Positions 36,601-48,905 of a stretch of DNA of 64,000 bases are shown here, piece by piece. Position 1 is the stretch's first letter; each line of letters opens with the position of its first letter. The position numbers and the translations under genes are program-made. The notes below the pieces were generated by a model. The model saw nothing but the letters and a program-made list of their open reading frames with translations. It did not search any database and was not told where the DNA came from. The stretch covers positions 8,877,525-8,941,524 of the forward strand of contig OX030956.1 in the NCBI GenBank assembly GCA_943735955.1. Direction: 5' to 3'. This DNA is from Piscicola geometra (taxonomy: Eukaryota; Annelida; Clitellata; Hirudinida; Piscicolidae).

Positions 36601-38735
36601 GAAGAAATACAAAGGAAATAAAATTAACTTTATGACAATGGAAGTAACTATAAATTAATTTAAGAAATATGAAAACAACCAAACGATAAAAACATTTGCA
36701 CACAATGTTTTCATAAAAATCAATAATTGCGTTTTTAACTCAATAACGCTGTCTAAAGACTTTAATTCATTTCCACAAATGAAATTTAAACTTTAAAAAC
36801 GAACATTTCACTTCGATTTATTTCGGATTTATGGCAACGAGTTGTTACATACTAGTTATATAAATAAAAATCTATAAAAAACCTAAAAGTATACAACGCT
36901 GTGGGCCTTTTTTTCAAGCAATAAAGAATCATAAAAAAGTCGTGAAAAAGAATTAGGAAATTTACTTTCTGAAAGCATTCGATGGTTTTGCGATAAGAAG
37001 CAGATACATCATGACGGGAAGTTTGCTACGTAGCCTTCGATAAGGCTCTTTATGAGGTCACTGATGGAACATCAGAGTTTCCTTTTAAAATTTTCCAACT
37101 CGAAGTAGATAAAGTATTTCAAGAAGGCAACGCAAGCCCCCATTATTAGCAAAATAGCTTCGTTCTAATGTTATCAGGACAATCACACAACCATTTGAAG
37201 AGCACTTTCACACCTCGAGAGGCACTTGACATATGACATAATCGAAGCATCGAACGATTACGGGTTCAACTTTATTCGAAAAATTAGTTTGATTTAGGGT
37301 TTTCAACGTAGATCTTTTTTTGTGCTTTAAACCCATTTTAAATTATTCAGAAGGTATTTGTCTTCAAGGTGTCGCTGTTCTTTACGGAAAGCTTAAATGC
37401 GAACCACTTTGGATTCTATATCAATATTTTAAACAACCATAATATGAAACAATTTTCACAATTTCTGAATTATTTTTCAAAAAAGTGTTTTGAATGTAGC
37501 AGAAGTTTCACATGATTAACAGGAAATTACGGTTCACGGTTTGCCAGTTTTTATAGATACAAACGATGTCAAATTGTGAGCAATCAGAAGGTCTGCACAG
37601 CCGAAAGTTTTGATGGCACCATAAAAAAGATGTCAAAGTACTTTGCAGTTAATTCCTAAAATATTTTTTCACCCTAAAACTTTAAAAACCCCGTTTGTTT
37701 AAATCTTTTAAACCTGCAGAATATTTTACAACTTTTCATTAGTAAACAAACAGCGACACAAGGGACTTTAACAAGACATTGTTGGCAGAACTAGGCTGAA
37801 TAAGCCACTCTGCGTAATCTATGGGCTCTTTCATCGATTCTGAATCAGCTTAAGTGGTTGATTGTTATGCGAGGACAAAGACTGGAGGAGCGTCTTGAAC
37901 TTCAGTGTCTTGGAAACAGCCAGGCAAGTTTTAACAATTTTCTGAGTAAATATTAATATCATGCTGTGTTGTATTTGTCTCTTTTTTGTTAAGGTTTGTT
38001 TTAAAGTTTTCTATTTATAATTTTGTTACAATTTTTTCTTATAAACTATTCTGATTATGTATTTTTTTCTTTTCAAACTTCAACGTTTTAAAAAGCCTCT
38101 CAAACTGTCAATCTCCTTTCTTTCGTTTGTATGGCAGAAGCATGCTCAAAGAATTTAAAAGCAGTATAATGCATAAATAATTTGAAAGATAAATGGACAG
38201 ACGATTCTTGAGATTTTTTTAGTTACTAAAAAAACAAAAATATAACTGTAAAAAATAACTAAAATAATTTAGCAGATGTGCTAATTTCTAGTTAAAGCAA
38301 AATACGCACCATACAAGGTAACTGTGGCTAACGTCGCTAATAAGGCATAAGCGCATTTGAGCAATTAATTCTCAATCACCTACCTTTGCACTGCCATGCA
38401 GTCGCTTAGTGATAAGTCATTGTAGACGAGCCTAGCCGACCAAAAAGCACCGTTTTTCGCGCCGGGTACGAATATATGCAAGTGTGCTTCGAAGGATTCA
38501 TCTTCAAACGATTTATATCCGAAGGACTGTTCGTAAACAAACAAGGCTTATAAATACTTTTAATAAAAAACAGTTTTCTTTTTCTCAAGGTTTGGCTCTT
38601 GCTTCTTTAGAGGCGCTGTGAGCCACAAGGTTTTGTTTGAAGGTGCTTGTGAAGGCCTATTTGTTGCACAATTTACTCAATTAACATAAAAAGTTACGAG
38701 CGATGTTTTCGTGTGTATAAATAAAGAAAGGAAGA
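33626..38735. other. Long AT-rich stretch without recognised genes
   Basis: The 33890-34237 frame has no recognisable domain and codes equally poorly on both strands. A short GTTAGGGTTAAGG motif occurs near 35063. No other structure seen. Confidence 0.35.
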
Positions 38736-39028
38736 GACTATTCCTAAACCGATTTTACATAAATGAACCTATACTTATGAGCCAAATTTTAGTAAGTAAG
38801 ATAACCATAACCTTAATCTTAATCCTAACCCAAACTCCTACCTAACCTTAACCCTAACCCCTAACTTTAACCCTAACCCTAACCAAAACTTCAATTAATT
38901 AATTAATTATAAAAATTAATTAATTTAAAATAATTATATAAATTATATAAATATATCACAAAGATTAAAATAATTATTAAACACATCACTATATGAATAA
39001 CCTATGTAAAATCGGTATAGGAATAGAC
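38736..39028. mobile_element. Inverted-repeat element enclosing telomere-like repeats
   Basis: About 26-bp imperfect inverted ends (GACTATTCCTAAACCGATTT at the left; the inverse reads GTCTATTCCTATACCGATTT) enclose a degenerate CCCTAA tract (38802-38884) and an AT-rich half with ATTAATTAATTA runs. No protein and no obvious target duplication. It looks like a MITE. Confidence 0.65.
38802..38884 (-). repeat. Degenerate TTAGGG-type interstitial telomere-like tract
   Basis: Runs of CCTAACC, CCTTAACCCTAACCCC and CCCTAACCCTAACC with many variants; on the minus strand this is TTAGGG-like. It lies wholly inside the inverted-repeat element, so it is probably part of that repeat and not a chromosome fusion scar. 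Confidence 0.8.
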
Positions 39029-39081
39029 ACTTGCATAATAAAACATATAAATACATGCACAAACCCACGCAAAAACGAAAA

Positions 39082-39082
39082 G

Positions 39083-39109
<27 letters not shown>
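39082..39109. repeat. (TA)n microsatellite
   Basis: About 14 TA units, just beyond the right end of the inverted-repeat element. Confidence 0.9.
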
Positions 39110-39113
<4 letters not shown>

Positions 39114-40600
39114 GTTTATATTGCTGAACGCGTCTGTCGGTTGAGTGATGTGCGCTTATAAGAGAGAGGCTTGGAGGTGATTCTTGTGTCTTCGTCTTTC
39201 GGATTATGAAATTAGTTTTTGAGAGATTTACAAACGTATTAATGAGCATAAAAATAAAAGTTTGTTTCAGGATTTAAGTAGAATTCTCGATTAGTAAAGA
39301 GTTTTAGTCGTAGCTGACTTGAAAGACTTGATAGAGCATGCTCAGCGAGTACTTGCTGAACCCTCTTCAAAGCCCATCGCCTTTTAATCGCTGATTAAAG
39401 ACTGCTTTAATGAAGCATAAAACACCAAACTGAAAACTCCTGAAAAAATCTTTTCCAAGTTATATTTCTACTGAACCACGATGGAAATTTAACATTCATA
39501 CATCAATGAAGTTTTAGAAATACATTGACACATATTGGAAAGTCGTCTAAAACTCGCATTAGGTTGTGTGTTCGGTGCAGTGGTGCTCTGGACAGTGCCA
39601 TTACTCATAGAAGTTTGATCCTCCGTCGATACATCATCTTTTAATCTATACCACAAAATGATAGGAGACAAATTTTAACCAGTACATATATTTAAAAGTA
39701 GTTCCAATATTTCATTGAAACAGATTCCCGAAATACGTAAATTTTATTTCTCCTACACGCGAAGGACATGATGCAACTTAGAATTCAGCTCATGCCGAGT
39801 GGTTAGTGATATTGATAGTAAAATTACATCTATAAATCTGTCGCTTTTTCTGTCCTTTGTATGTTTTACTACCGTAAAATAAGTGAATCTTTGGATATCC
39901 ATATTTTTAGCCTTCATTTCGGACATAATTTTATTAACCATCTATTTAAAAACTAGAATGTCTATAGTGAAAATTGTGTCAGCTTATAAAATAATAAGAT
40001 TTCTATTTTCAGACATTTAATTGAATAGTGTTCATTTAAATATTAATATATTTTAGCTTTTTACGGTACATCTTGTGAATAAAACCACCTATCTAAATGA
40101 AGCTATCCCAAAAAAGTTTTGATCTAATTACCCAAAAAAATTAAAGTACGCAATTTTGAGAAATTATTAGAATTTTTCAACAAATAGCGCCAATAATACA
40201 TTGCAAAGAAAGTTGTGAATTTTTGTTCATTCGTTTAAAAATCCTTGGCGAATCAAAGTATAAACTGGAATTAAGAAAATTTTCCCGCTGTTTCCATTTT
40301 CACTACATTCTCCTCACACTCCAACAGCATTTGTTAAACTTTGAGTTTTCAAAATTCATAGCTTTAAGTTTTTGAACTATAAGAGATGGGATGAATATGA
40401 GTGAGAGCTTCAAGGAAACCATCGAGAGTGTGTAGTAGGGAGCACATGTTTCGTGGCAATTCAAGGTTCAAGTCATTTATAAAACATATTGTGCTTCTAC
40501 CCTTGTGTATGAAAATTTTGTATTAAAAAATAATTTTTATGAATTTTATTTTAAACGCAGAATCTTTGAAGAATTTACTAAACCGTACTAAGATTTTTTC
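39110..40600. other. AT-rich DNA upstream of gene B
   Basis: No exon recognised. The missing first exon of gene B, encoding its Met, could lie here or further left. Confidence 0.3.
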
Positions 40601-40602
40601 AG

Positions 40603-41690
40603 GAGTGGGCACCAAACCCTTATTCGTTAAAACATTATTAACAAATTTATGTTTTTTAACGATTTAATTTTAAAGTTAACTTACAAAATTCTTTAACGGA
40701 ATAATCAATTTCGTCACATTTTTCTTTCGTTAATCAGTTCATTAATCTGTATGCAATAAAAAAAATTCAAATTAAAGTTTTTTTATAGATTTATTAAAAT
40801 CAGCATTATTTCGTAGTTACTATTTTTTTCCGGAATCATTGCGAATTTCTTTTATAAGTTTTTGAAACGAACCGCGTTCAGGTGAAATATACATCTTAAA
40901 ATACCTGGACCATTCGAAAATATTTGAGTGTTTGTCATTTTATCAAACAAATTAAAATATAATTAAACAATTGATTTCTAAAATTAATCAATAAAAACAG
41001 GTTCTGACAGCTGCAATAAAACCAGCTCAGCGAAATTATTGGGCCAATTTTATTACCATATGTAGAGAAAGCATACCAGTAAAGTATTGCGGAAGCCTTT
41101 AACAAGGAAAGTAAATTCAAAAAAGCCATGAAAAAACAGTTGTAAGAAATCAACAAAAAACGAATCCATAAACTCTTTGACAGATGCTGTCTTATTAGGT
41201 CTTTGAAACTCTTGGTGGACTTGTTCATCAAGTTCAACACAGCTTTGCTCTCAAGTAGAACGCTTATTTTCAATGAGCAAAGACAACTAACGTCACAATA
41301 AATCCTCTCTGTCAGATGAAAACTAAAAAATTATACTTATCATGAAAAGAAATATTCATCTCATGAATAAATGCAGGAAAAGGAAGATAATGAAAAAAAT
41401 TAAATTATGTGTACATTGTTTTTTAAATTTTTTTCAATTGTATTCCATTCTTTGCCAATTCAAATTTAATACTATATATTGTATAAAAATGTATTATAAT
41501 ATAATATTAATATTGTGTTTAATTAAGTATTTGTTAACTCTAGTTTTATCTTTTTCTTTGAAAATTAAATAATAGAAATTAACGTTTTAACGGTAAACTT
41601 TGTCTAATTATAAAAAAATTAGTTTATTGACGGTTAACGAAGTTAAAAATTGAGTATGTTAAAGTTTTAGGAAACGGTAAAAAAACTGTA
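40603..41690. mobile_element. Possible relative of the GTTAAC-rich hAT-like element
   Basis: Begins GAGTGGGCACCAAACCC with TTCGTTAAAAC close by, like the left end of 9088-9701. GTTTTAACGG and GACGGTTAACG motifs recur near 41580-41640. A right-hand GTGCCCAC end was not found, so the limits are approximate. Confidence 0.35.
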
Positions 41691-41963
41691 ATTAACAACT
41701 TTTATTAATTAGCTGAAAAAATATTTTCATTTAATGTGTGTTTACTTATTTGATAAATTTATGAATCTTTAGGTTTTAAAGCCATTAAGGACTCAAACTG
41801 CCATTAAAATAGATATTTCTTTATAGTTTTTATCGACTTTGCTTTCTCCAAATTAATGATAAAATAATTATGCTTAAACAACCACATGTTCCATGATATT
41901 AAAACAATACATTTTCCACAATCCTTCTTTAATCACCAAACAAACCTTCATCATTCCTCACAG

Positions 41964-42368
41964 ACCCTCTCTTAGCCATCAGACCAAAAACTCAACTTTT
42001 GGTTCTTCTAGTATTCACCTTGAGGGTCATCTCACAACACACGGCTTCCACCAGCCCCTTCAAGCATACTTCCATGCCCAAAGACTACTGTCTGATGGAC
42101 TCGTTTGAAGGAAACTGTTCCCACCTGCCCAACCACCTCATAGTCATGGGTCCTTCGCACTATGGTCTCATGAAGCTGGGCAGGTGTTACGAGAGAGACT
42201 TCAGCCAGCGCCTCGGCTGCAAGAGTGATGTGATCTCAGCCATGGACAGACACTGCTCTGGTAAGGTGGTCTGCAAAGTCAGCCTGCCTGACAAGCAAAT
42301 CTACTCCTTCAATGTGTGTCCCAAAGAACTCAACTCGTATCTGGAAACTTCCTATTCATGCGTTGAAG
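41964..42368 (+). CDS. Gene B, exon with signal-like segment and SUEL lectin domain
   Basis: A good acceptor (TCATTCCTCACAG) precedes this exon. It encodes 134 full codons and has an in-frame stop upstream, so the Met must come from an earlier, unfound exon. Residues 10-23 are hydrophobic (QLLVLLVFTLRVIS) after Arg-Pro-Lys, like a signal peptide. Residues about 41-133 match a SUEL/galactose-binding lectin domain: DYCLMDSFEGNC, HYGLMKLGRC, LGCKSDV, HCSGKVVC, then the closing CPKELNSYLETSYSC. That YLE-x-SYxC ending is the family signature. SUEL domains occur in sea-urchin egg lectin, latrophilins and EVA-1 and usually bind sugars. The donor GAAG|GTTGGG is phase 1 and fits the next exon exactly; reading on gives a stop within five codons. 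Confidence 0.85.
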
Positions 42369-43544
42369 GTTGGGGCGTGTAGCGACTAGACAAGTTGAAG
42401 CTTGTTTTGAGTTCAAACACTTTTTAGTATTCAAAACCTAGATTAGACGTCCTATTGTATTCATACAGCTCATAAATTTAAACATGAGATAATCGAAAAT
42501 CATGCAATATCTGGAAACGTCTTATTCATGCGTTGAAGGTTGGTGAGTGTGGCATTAACAGAAGTGGAAGACTTTTTTGAGTCATAAAAACATAGGATTG
42601 TCGATCGCACATGTATCCATTTGCTGGATATTTTCCAAATTGTTTTTACAAAACTCTGTTTGGCGTGAATTAAAAAAAAAAACATTAAAAAAGTCTTTCG
42701 TTTTACTTTGACTTTTTTTCAGTAGCAGTCTCTTAGTTTAAATTGACCTTTGAGAGACCACATTAATAGTGAAATGTTGAACAAATATAAAAACTGCGCC
42801 ATTATAGATGGGATTTTGTTTGAATTGAGCTAAAAAAAATTATGGATTCAGTGAGAGCTCTGCAAACCTATTAAGCTTTAAACACTAAATTGAAAATTAT
42901 ACATTTATTCATATAGCTAATAAATAGAGACGTGAGACCTTCGAATAGAAGACAGTTAATCAAAAATTAAAACAAGTCTCCATAATTTAAAACCTGAAAG
43001 CACGCTGCAGGATTCATGAAAATAAAGTTGGTACTCGACAAAACCTTCCGTACGGAAGATTGAACTTACTGAAATTTTACTAATGACTCAAAAAAAAAAA
43101 TAAAAAAAATTCAGGATAAAAAAGACATATTTGCGAATTTTGAAATAATCCTTGATGAAAATATCTGATACAAATCGCAATTTCAAGAATCAAATTATAG
43201 AGAGGCATTCATCGATTTTATGTCTCGTGTCTGCCGTCTCTCATGCTTTTAATACGCTTAAAGATATGTAGAGCTTATAAATTGCACGTAATGAGATCTA
43301 ACCAAGCGATTAAATTAATTTGTTGCTGTGTCAAAAAAATTCCGCGTTTACGTCAGCCCTACTGCCTCCCGAAAGACCTGATTAATTCGAATTAACGTTC
43401 CATATATATGGAGGTGTTTGTGATGTGGCCCGAAATGTGCACTTTGTAAAATTAATCTAGTTTTCACGAATAAAATTAAAAGATATTTATACAAAACACG
43501 CAACGAAGTTATCCTTATACGTCTAACACAAAAACTTCTCCCAG
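42369..43544 (+). other. Intron 2 of gene B (1.18 kb)
   Basis: Bounded by GTTGGG and CTTCTCCCAG. A copy of the last 30 bases of the preceding exon and the first bases of the intron is present 170 bp downstream (42509-42545 versus 42339-42375). Intron segments around 42430-42505 and 42880-42955 also look like old duplicates. Confidence 0.8.
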
Positions 43545-44207
43545 TCGAGAGCGAGGGACTTTCAAGTTGCAAGAAGACCATTGAAGTGACAAAGACCAAA
43601 GGCTTCATTCCAAGCCCTCACATGAGCCAGTGCAGGTGGTTGTTGAGAGTGCCTAATGGCCAACAAATCAACCTCACACTCATCGACTTCCACCACAACC
43701 CCTTCAAAGTCCAGCACCAGTACCTCGGCAACAACCATTTGAAACTCAAACAGCCTAGGCAAAACTACACAGCTCTCCAACCAGATTGCGTCAAGTACGC
43801 AGTCCTTCGAGAGCCTGCCACTGACTCTCTGCCCGCCCAATCCCTCTCTGTGTGCGGGAGGGAAATGCAGCGGCTCCGGAGTGTCTTCGTCTCCCACAGC
43901 AACGTCCTCGAAATCACCACCTACAAGCCACTCAACTATAATTTACAAAACAGCAACGACGTCAATGACATTAAAGACAACGAATCTTTTCGATATTTAA
44001 TTCAATACGAGGCTATCGGGTGTGCCAACGTGGAACTGAGTAGTCATGGCAAGAAGGAGAAGGGCGTGTGGAGTTGGAAGAGAGAGGAAGCTCAAGCGAC
44101 CATCACATGTGCTGAGGGAGGTCCTATATACACCTTGGTGTGCCAGGAAGGACAGTGGAAAGGCACGTTTCCTGGTTGTTCTGAAGAAGGGGAAGTAGGC
44201 AAAGCAG
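43545..44207 (+). CDS. Gene B, CUB plus Sushi/CCP exon
   Basis: The acceptor CTTCTCCCAG starts a 663-bp exon that joins in phase 1 (Val codon) to the SUEL exon. The first ~150 residues look like a CUB domain: SCKKTIEVTKTKGFIPSP, CRWLLRVPNGQQINLTLIDF, a central C-VKYAVLREPATDS, LSVCG, SVFVSHSNVLEI, ending FRYLIQYEAIGC. The next ~55 residues resemble a Sushi/CCP module with four cysteines (GCANVEL, ITCAEGG, TLVCQEGQWKG, FPGC). NLT, NYT and NES are possible N-glycosylation sites. The exon is GC-rich compared with its introns. The donor GCAG|GTGGGT is phase 1 and matches the membrane exon at 61449. The frame stays open through the donor to a stop at 44458, so intron retention would give a soluble form with 83 extra residues. 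Confidence 0.85.
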
Positions 44208-47200
44208 GTGGGTTACTTTTTCGATACATTACTAAATTGCAAGTGCGACTTTCAAGCTTTCCAAGATTTTATAATGTTTTAAGATGCATATTTGAAGAGT
44301 TTTATATCAGCAGACAAAGATATGTTGAAAATTTTTTCCTGACATGTATTACCAAAGTTTACTTGCTCTGTCCGATAAAGAATTCCCTAGAGATGCATGC
44401 TTTAGAGTATATTGCTGAACGTAATGGTTTTCCTATATGGAATGATTTTTTTTCCTAAAAAAGATTTCAAAGTAATTATTTATGTTCATACGGTGCTAGA
44501 CAACGACGATTCAAGGTGTCTTATTTCCAACAAATAACGCAAAATTGTCGCAGGAAAACAAAGTGTGAAGTTCTATTTACAGTTAAAAGAGCATCCAAAA
44601 TAGATAGACGTTTTTGAAAAGTGACACAGCGAGAAAAATATGTGTAATTAATTCCTTATTTTGGTTTTTTTATATTAATGAAAAAACAAATAAAACTTTT
44701 TTTATAACATTTTTGAATCAGCTTATCCAAATGTTGTTTTGGAGGAAAAATTCAATAGCATACACTGAAAACAAAATTTAAAATAATTTTATTATAAAAT
44801 CAATTGAATCACCAAATCTACTCAGGAAGCAACCACTTGAAATGAATGAATCTCATGAAATGTAATTACAAAAAAAGTAATTCTTTTAAGTGTCTTCGGA
44901 ACTCGAAATATTTGAAGCATGTAAGAAATCTTAAAAATCTTTTAAAGGTCCCATCTTTTTTTCTCTCTTGAGCAGAGTTTACACATCGGGTTGACTTGTT
45001 TCGCAATTAGACCAATTCTCATTGTTCCCAGCGTCTGTCGCCAATCCTCGTGATAGCACCAAGCTGTAATAAGAATGATACGGATGATTCGGGTCAAAAG
45101 TGCATGCAGTAAAGTATTAAATTTATAGGCATTCAAAAGCAAGCCTGACAGAAATTCCATGAATTTCTTCGTATCGATCTGGATGCAATGTGAACTGTGA
45201 CCTGTCAATGCAGTCCCTGAACCCTTGATAAATATCATATTTCATTTGTTTGTTTCGCAGCTGTGTATGTGTGTCACACATTGTGTGTGACGACGGAGGC
45301 TGGGTGTGTAGAGTGTGGCATGCATGGCGAATGAGGATTTTATGGTTATTGCAGGAGTCTTGGCTTGTGTTTCTCAGCAATATTGCTTCAATTAATCTCT
45401 ATGTTATCACACTAAACAATCTCTGTCGTGTTTTTTTATCTGGCTTATTCAATTTGTCTAGTGTCAAAAATTATTTTCTGCTGGATCACTTCTCATTAAA
45501 TCAGTTGCGAGCAGTTAGCTGAATTTTAAAACCAAAAACTTTTTCTGAAAATTATAAGGTAATTCAATTCCATACTTTTATAAAATATTCCTAGTTCATG
45601 CTTTTCCAAGTCCATAAGTGCTCTGGCATGACGAATGCAAGGCTGTAATAGAATGAATGAGCATTGTTCTAGAATACGCAGATCTTTGCATGCTTAAAAA
45701 AAACATTTTAATTTATTCATAAAAAAAATTGTTGTTTACACTTTATAATATTTTATTTTCGAAAAAGAATTAAAATTCAAGTGAAAATCTTTCCAGTGAA
45801 CGAACTCGTTACGACTTGATTAACATAAAAGGATCGGAATGCTTCTCGACAGACACAAGCACACAAAGAGCAGCAGAGGAACAGATTCGAAGGACATAAA
45901 ACCGTTTAATTAAATTTTTTTTTATCTTAGAGGCCTGTCGTGAAAAACAAAAAAGCCCAGATGTTTTATAATAAAAAAACTACGAAATAAACTTTTGATA
46001 TATAAGTTTTCACTCCACACTTTCATTGGAACTAGTTTTATGTAATCTGGTGGTATTCATATTCTAGAAAGAGGCATATTAAAATGTTGCTCACTTTGCT
46101 CCTTCAGTCCGATAGACATCAATCATTCTGCTGGGCAAACATCAGTCCACTTTTTGTACATTTAGTCTATTCAGACGGAGAAAAGGTGCTTTCATTTGAT
46201 AGGCAATATTGATTTCTATTTTGGCTAGTCTTTTCGCGCCTTTCAAACTGGAGATGATGTCTCAGGCATCAACTGACAATCAGACTTTCATTTTTCAGCA
46301 GTTTTGTGTTACGAAATGTTGTAAAGTTTTATCACGTTTCTTCAAAATAATTTGTTTTGCAAAGCCTTCATTCAATGTTTTTTTTTATTTTATGTTTTAC
46401 TAAAATAAAAATTCTATCTCCTTTTTATTGTTCACATAAGTTCCAATTTTTGGTAAATACAGTTTTAACTCTTTCTTTAGTCCCTTCTTCAAACTTGTTC
46501 ACACTCCAGTCATATGAAGCTTGTGCAACAAAATAGAAATATTCCGCAAAGTAAACTCTGGGAAGAAGCAGTTAGAACTTAGAAGGTGCTTGACATAGTT
46601 AGTCGTGGTCATAAAATCACTTAGTCATTAGACATTTTCAGATATATCAACCACAATCATTACAAACCAGTTCAAATGTTGAAAAAATACATAGAAATTT
46701 ACTTTAAAAAGAATCACCAAAACGATAATTTTTAAATTGTTTTTATGATAAAATAAAAATATGTTAAGTAATTGTGAATGATCTTTGCGTGGGTGGGTTG
46801 ATTCACTGAGAAACCACTTTCACGTTTCAAGACAATTGCTTCAGGCTAGAGGGCAGATGATTTATGGAGGGCATTAGTGGCATTGAACGTGCAGATATTG
46901 CTCATTAAAGCGGATGCCTCACGAGACCTCCGAGCTACTTGACGACAAATATCACTGCATGCACTGCTTGTTACTGCCGCTGTAATGAGTGGAGCGTGCT
47001 GAATGGAGTGGCCTGGTCCCTGATACATGCTCTTTGGTGAAGAGGTTTGTGCTTTTTAGTAATAGGTGTGAAATGACCTGAAGAAGGATTGATGGGGAAG
47101 GAGACAGAGATTGGAAAAAAACGTGTAACAATTTGATGAAAAAAATATAAATTATTAAAATGAATCTTAAAAAAGAATAATAAATAAAGAAGAATTTTAA

Positions 47201-47269
47201 AAATTAAAAGAGTTACAATTTAGTTAAATAAACAAGGTGTTGAAAAAATATAAAATTAGTTAATAAAAA

Positions 47270-47345
47270 TATTAAGAGATAGATGAGTGGATAGATGATT
47301 AGACAAAGGGATAGAAAGACATAGAGATTGATAGATGGATTGTTG
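47270..47345. repeat. Degenerate GATA/GGAT tetranucleotide tract
   Basis: GATAGATGAGTGGATAGATG followed by looser units up to GATAGATGGATTG, ending about 50 bp before the long-arm element. Confidence 0.6.
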
Positions 47346-47393
47346 TGGAAAGTCGAATAGAAAAGTTTGAAGGCTTGCAGCACTGAATGTCGA

Positions 47394-48905
47394 GGTTGTT
47401 CTCGCTTGGAGACCCCCGCCTTCATACAAACATATACCCATACATTTATAAGTAGTTTGATTGGCCGAGCGTTAATATATGCATGACTTTGATTGGTCAC
47501 TACTTGTGTAAAAAACATGACTAAAACATATATGACGCAGCTTTAAGATTAACATTTTATAGCTAACGGCACTGTTTATTTACTAATATCAGCTGATGTA
47601 TGTAAGACATGAAAATAATGATAAATAAAGGCGGCCATTTTTTTTAATCTTTCGGCAACTATTTGATACGAGATATATCGTAAAATGAACAAGAATTATG
47701 GCTTATTTACTTCTAGAATATGATCTGAATGAAAAAGATAAAAACAATCAAAGTCGAAAAAATTTCATCGAAATGATTTATTGCTCTAATAATTAGAGTC
47801 TAATTTGCAGCATATCCTTTGCAGCTTTAAAAAATTCAAATCTATTCACAGTCGTTTAAAAATTAAGTTTTTACCACTTTATTAAACTCGATATGTTAAA
47901 AATGTAAAAATAATGTGAAATTATTCACTAAAAAAATGTTGGCATAATATTGGTCAGAGGACTAAAAGTCATCAGCATGTTTTACTAATAAAACGTGGGT
48001 AGATGTTTCATAATTTTAAAGTATTTTCTTTTGCCTATCAGCAGTCAGAATATTTCTTCTTGGATAGTCCTGACATGTTTTATTTTAAATCTTCTTTTTA
48101 TCAATGTCAGCTACCATGATACAAAATAGGTGGTTAAATTAAGTTGATAATGGGTTTGAAAATATTATAAAACAGTGTCATAATGTTGAAAAAAAGACCT
48201 ATTTCACTGTTAGTGGGCAAGTCACTTCAAAACCCAACAGGCCATAGGCTGCTCCATTCTCTTGACTGATCTCTTTTGCTTCTGCTGGTGCACATGGAAT
48301 GTGCTTGGTTTTCTTTAGCTCAAATCTCTTCTAGCCCTTTGTATTTTGTTGTTGTTGAATGAGTGAGAATGGATAAGCCTTATTCAATAAGGAAGGAACA
48401 TACATTCTCAGTGGGATGGTTTTCGAGAATAAAAACAATTGATGCACTATCTTACGTGAAATACTTAATAATAGGTTTTTATTACCTTCAATTAAGTTTA
48501 AACTTTTAAAAATTAAGTTTTACGTGAAATACTTAATAATTGGTAAAATAGAATATTTTAAATTTATAAGATATTTTTCACCATATTACTAGTAAAACAT
48601 TTTTAATAAGTTGAAAAATATTATGTGAAATTTTTCAATAAAAAAGTTGTTGCATAATATTGGTCAGAGCACTAAATGTCATAGGCAAAATTTAAATTAT
48701 TTTATTTTGCCTATTAGCATTACCACACAGCTATTTAAACATTGGAAACTTGTCTTCAATAATTGTTATGGATGTGTGCTTGTGTGTATGTGCATTTTAT
48801 GTTTGGTGGACTAATCAAATGCATGCATACTAATCAACGCTGGGCCAATCAAACTATATGAGTATATGTTTGTATGAAGGCGGGGGTCTACAAGCGAGAG
48901 CATCC
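47394..48905. mobile_element. Long-arm inverted-repeat DNA transposon with 8-bp duplication
   Basis: Left end GGTTGTTCTCGCTTGGAGAC and right end (inverse) GGATGCTCTCGCTTGTAGAC. The similarity continues for about 100 bp each side, with a perfect core beginning AGACCCCCGCCTTCATACAA. The exact duplication AATGTCGA flanks it at 47386-47393 and 48906-48913. The interior is AT-rich with no transposase, and contains a diverged direct duplication (about 47905-48050 and 48620-48720, sharing GCATAATATTGGTCAGAG). Confidence 0.88.

Noticed and set aside
38802..38884. Chromosome end or fusion scar
   Set aside because: The repeats are degenerate, short and enclosed by inverted repeats, so they look like part of a mobile element.
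41893..42108. Frame with an ATG overlapping the SUEL exon
   Set aside because: It is in a different frame from the SUEL domain and stops inside it.
42509..42545. A second SUEL exon
   Set aside because: Only the last ~30 coding bases are duplicated; no upstream domain sequence accompanies them.
43562..43897. 111-codon frame antisense to the CUB exon
   Set aside because: Shadow of the gene B exon, whose plus-strand frame has CUB motifs and matching splice phases.
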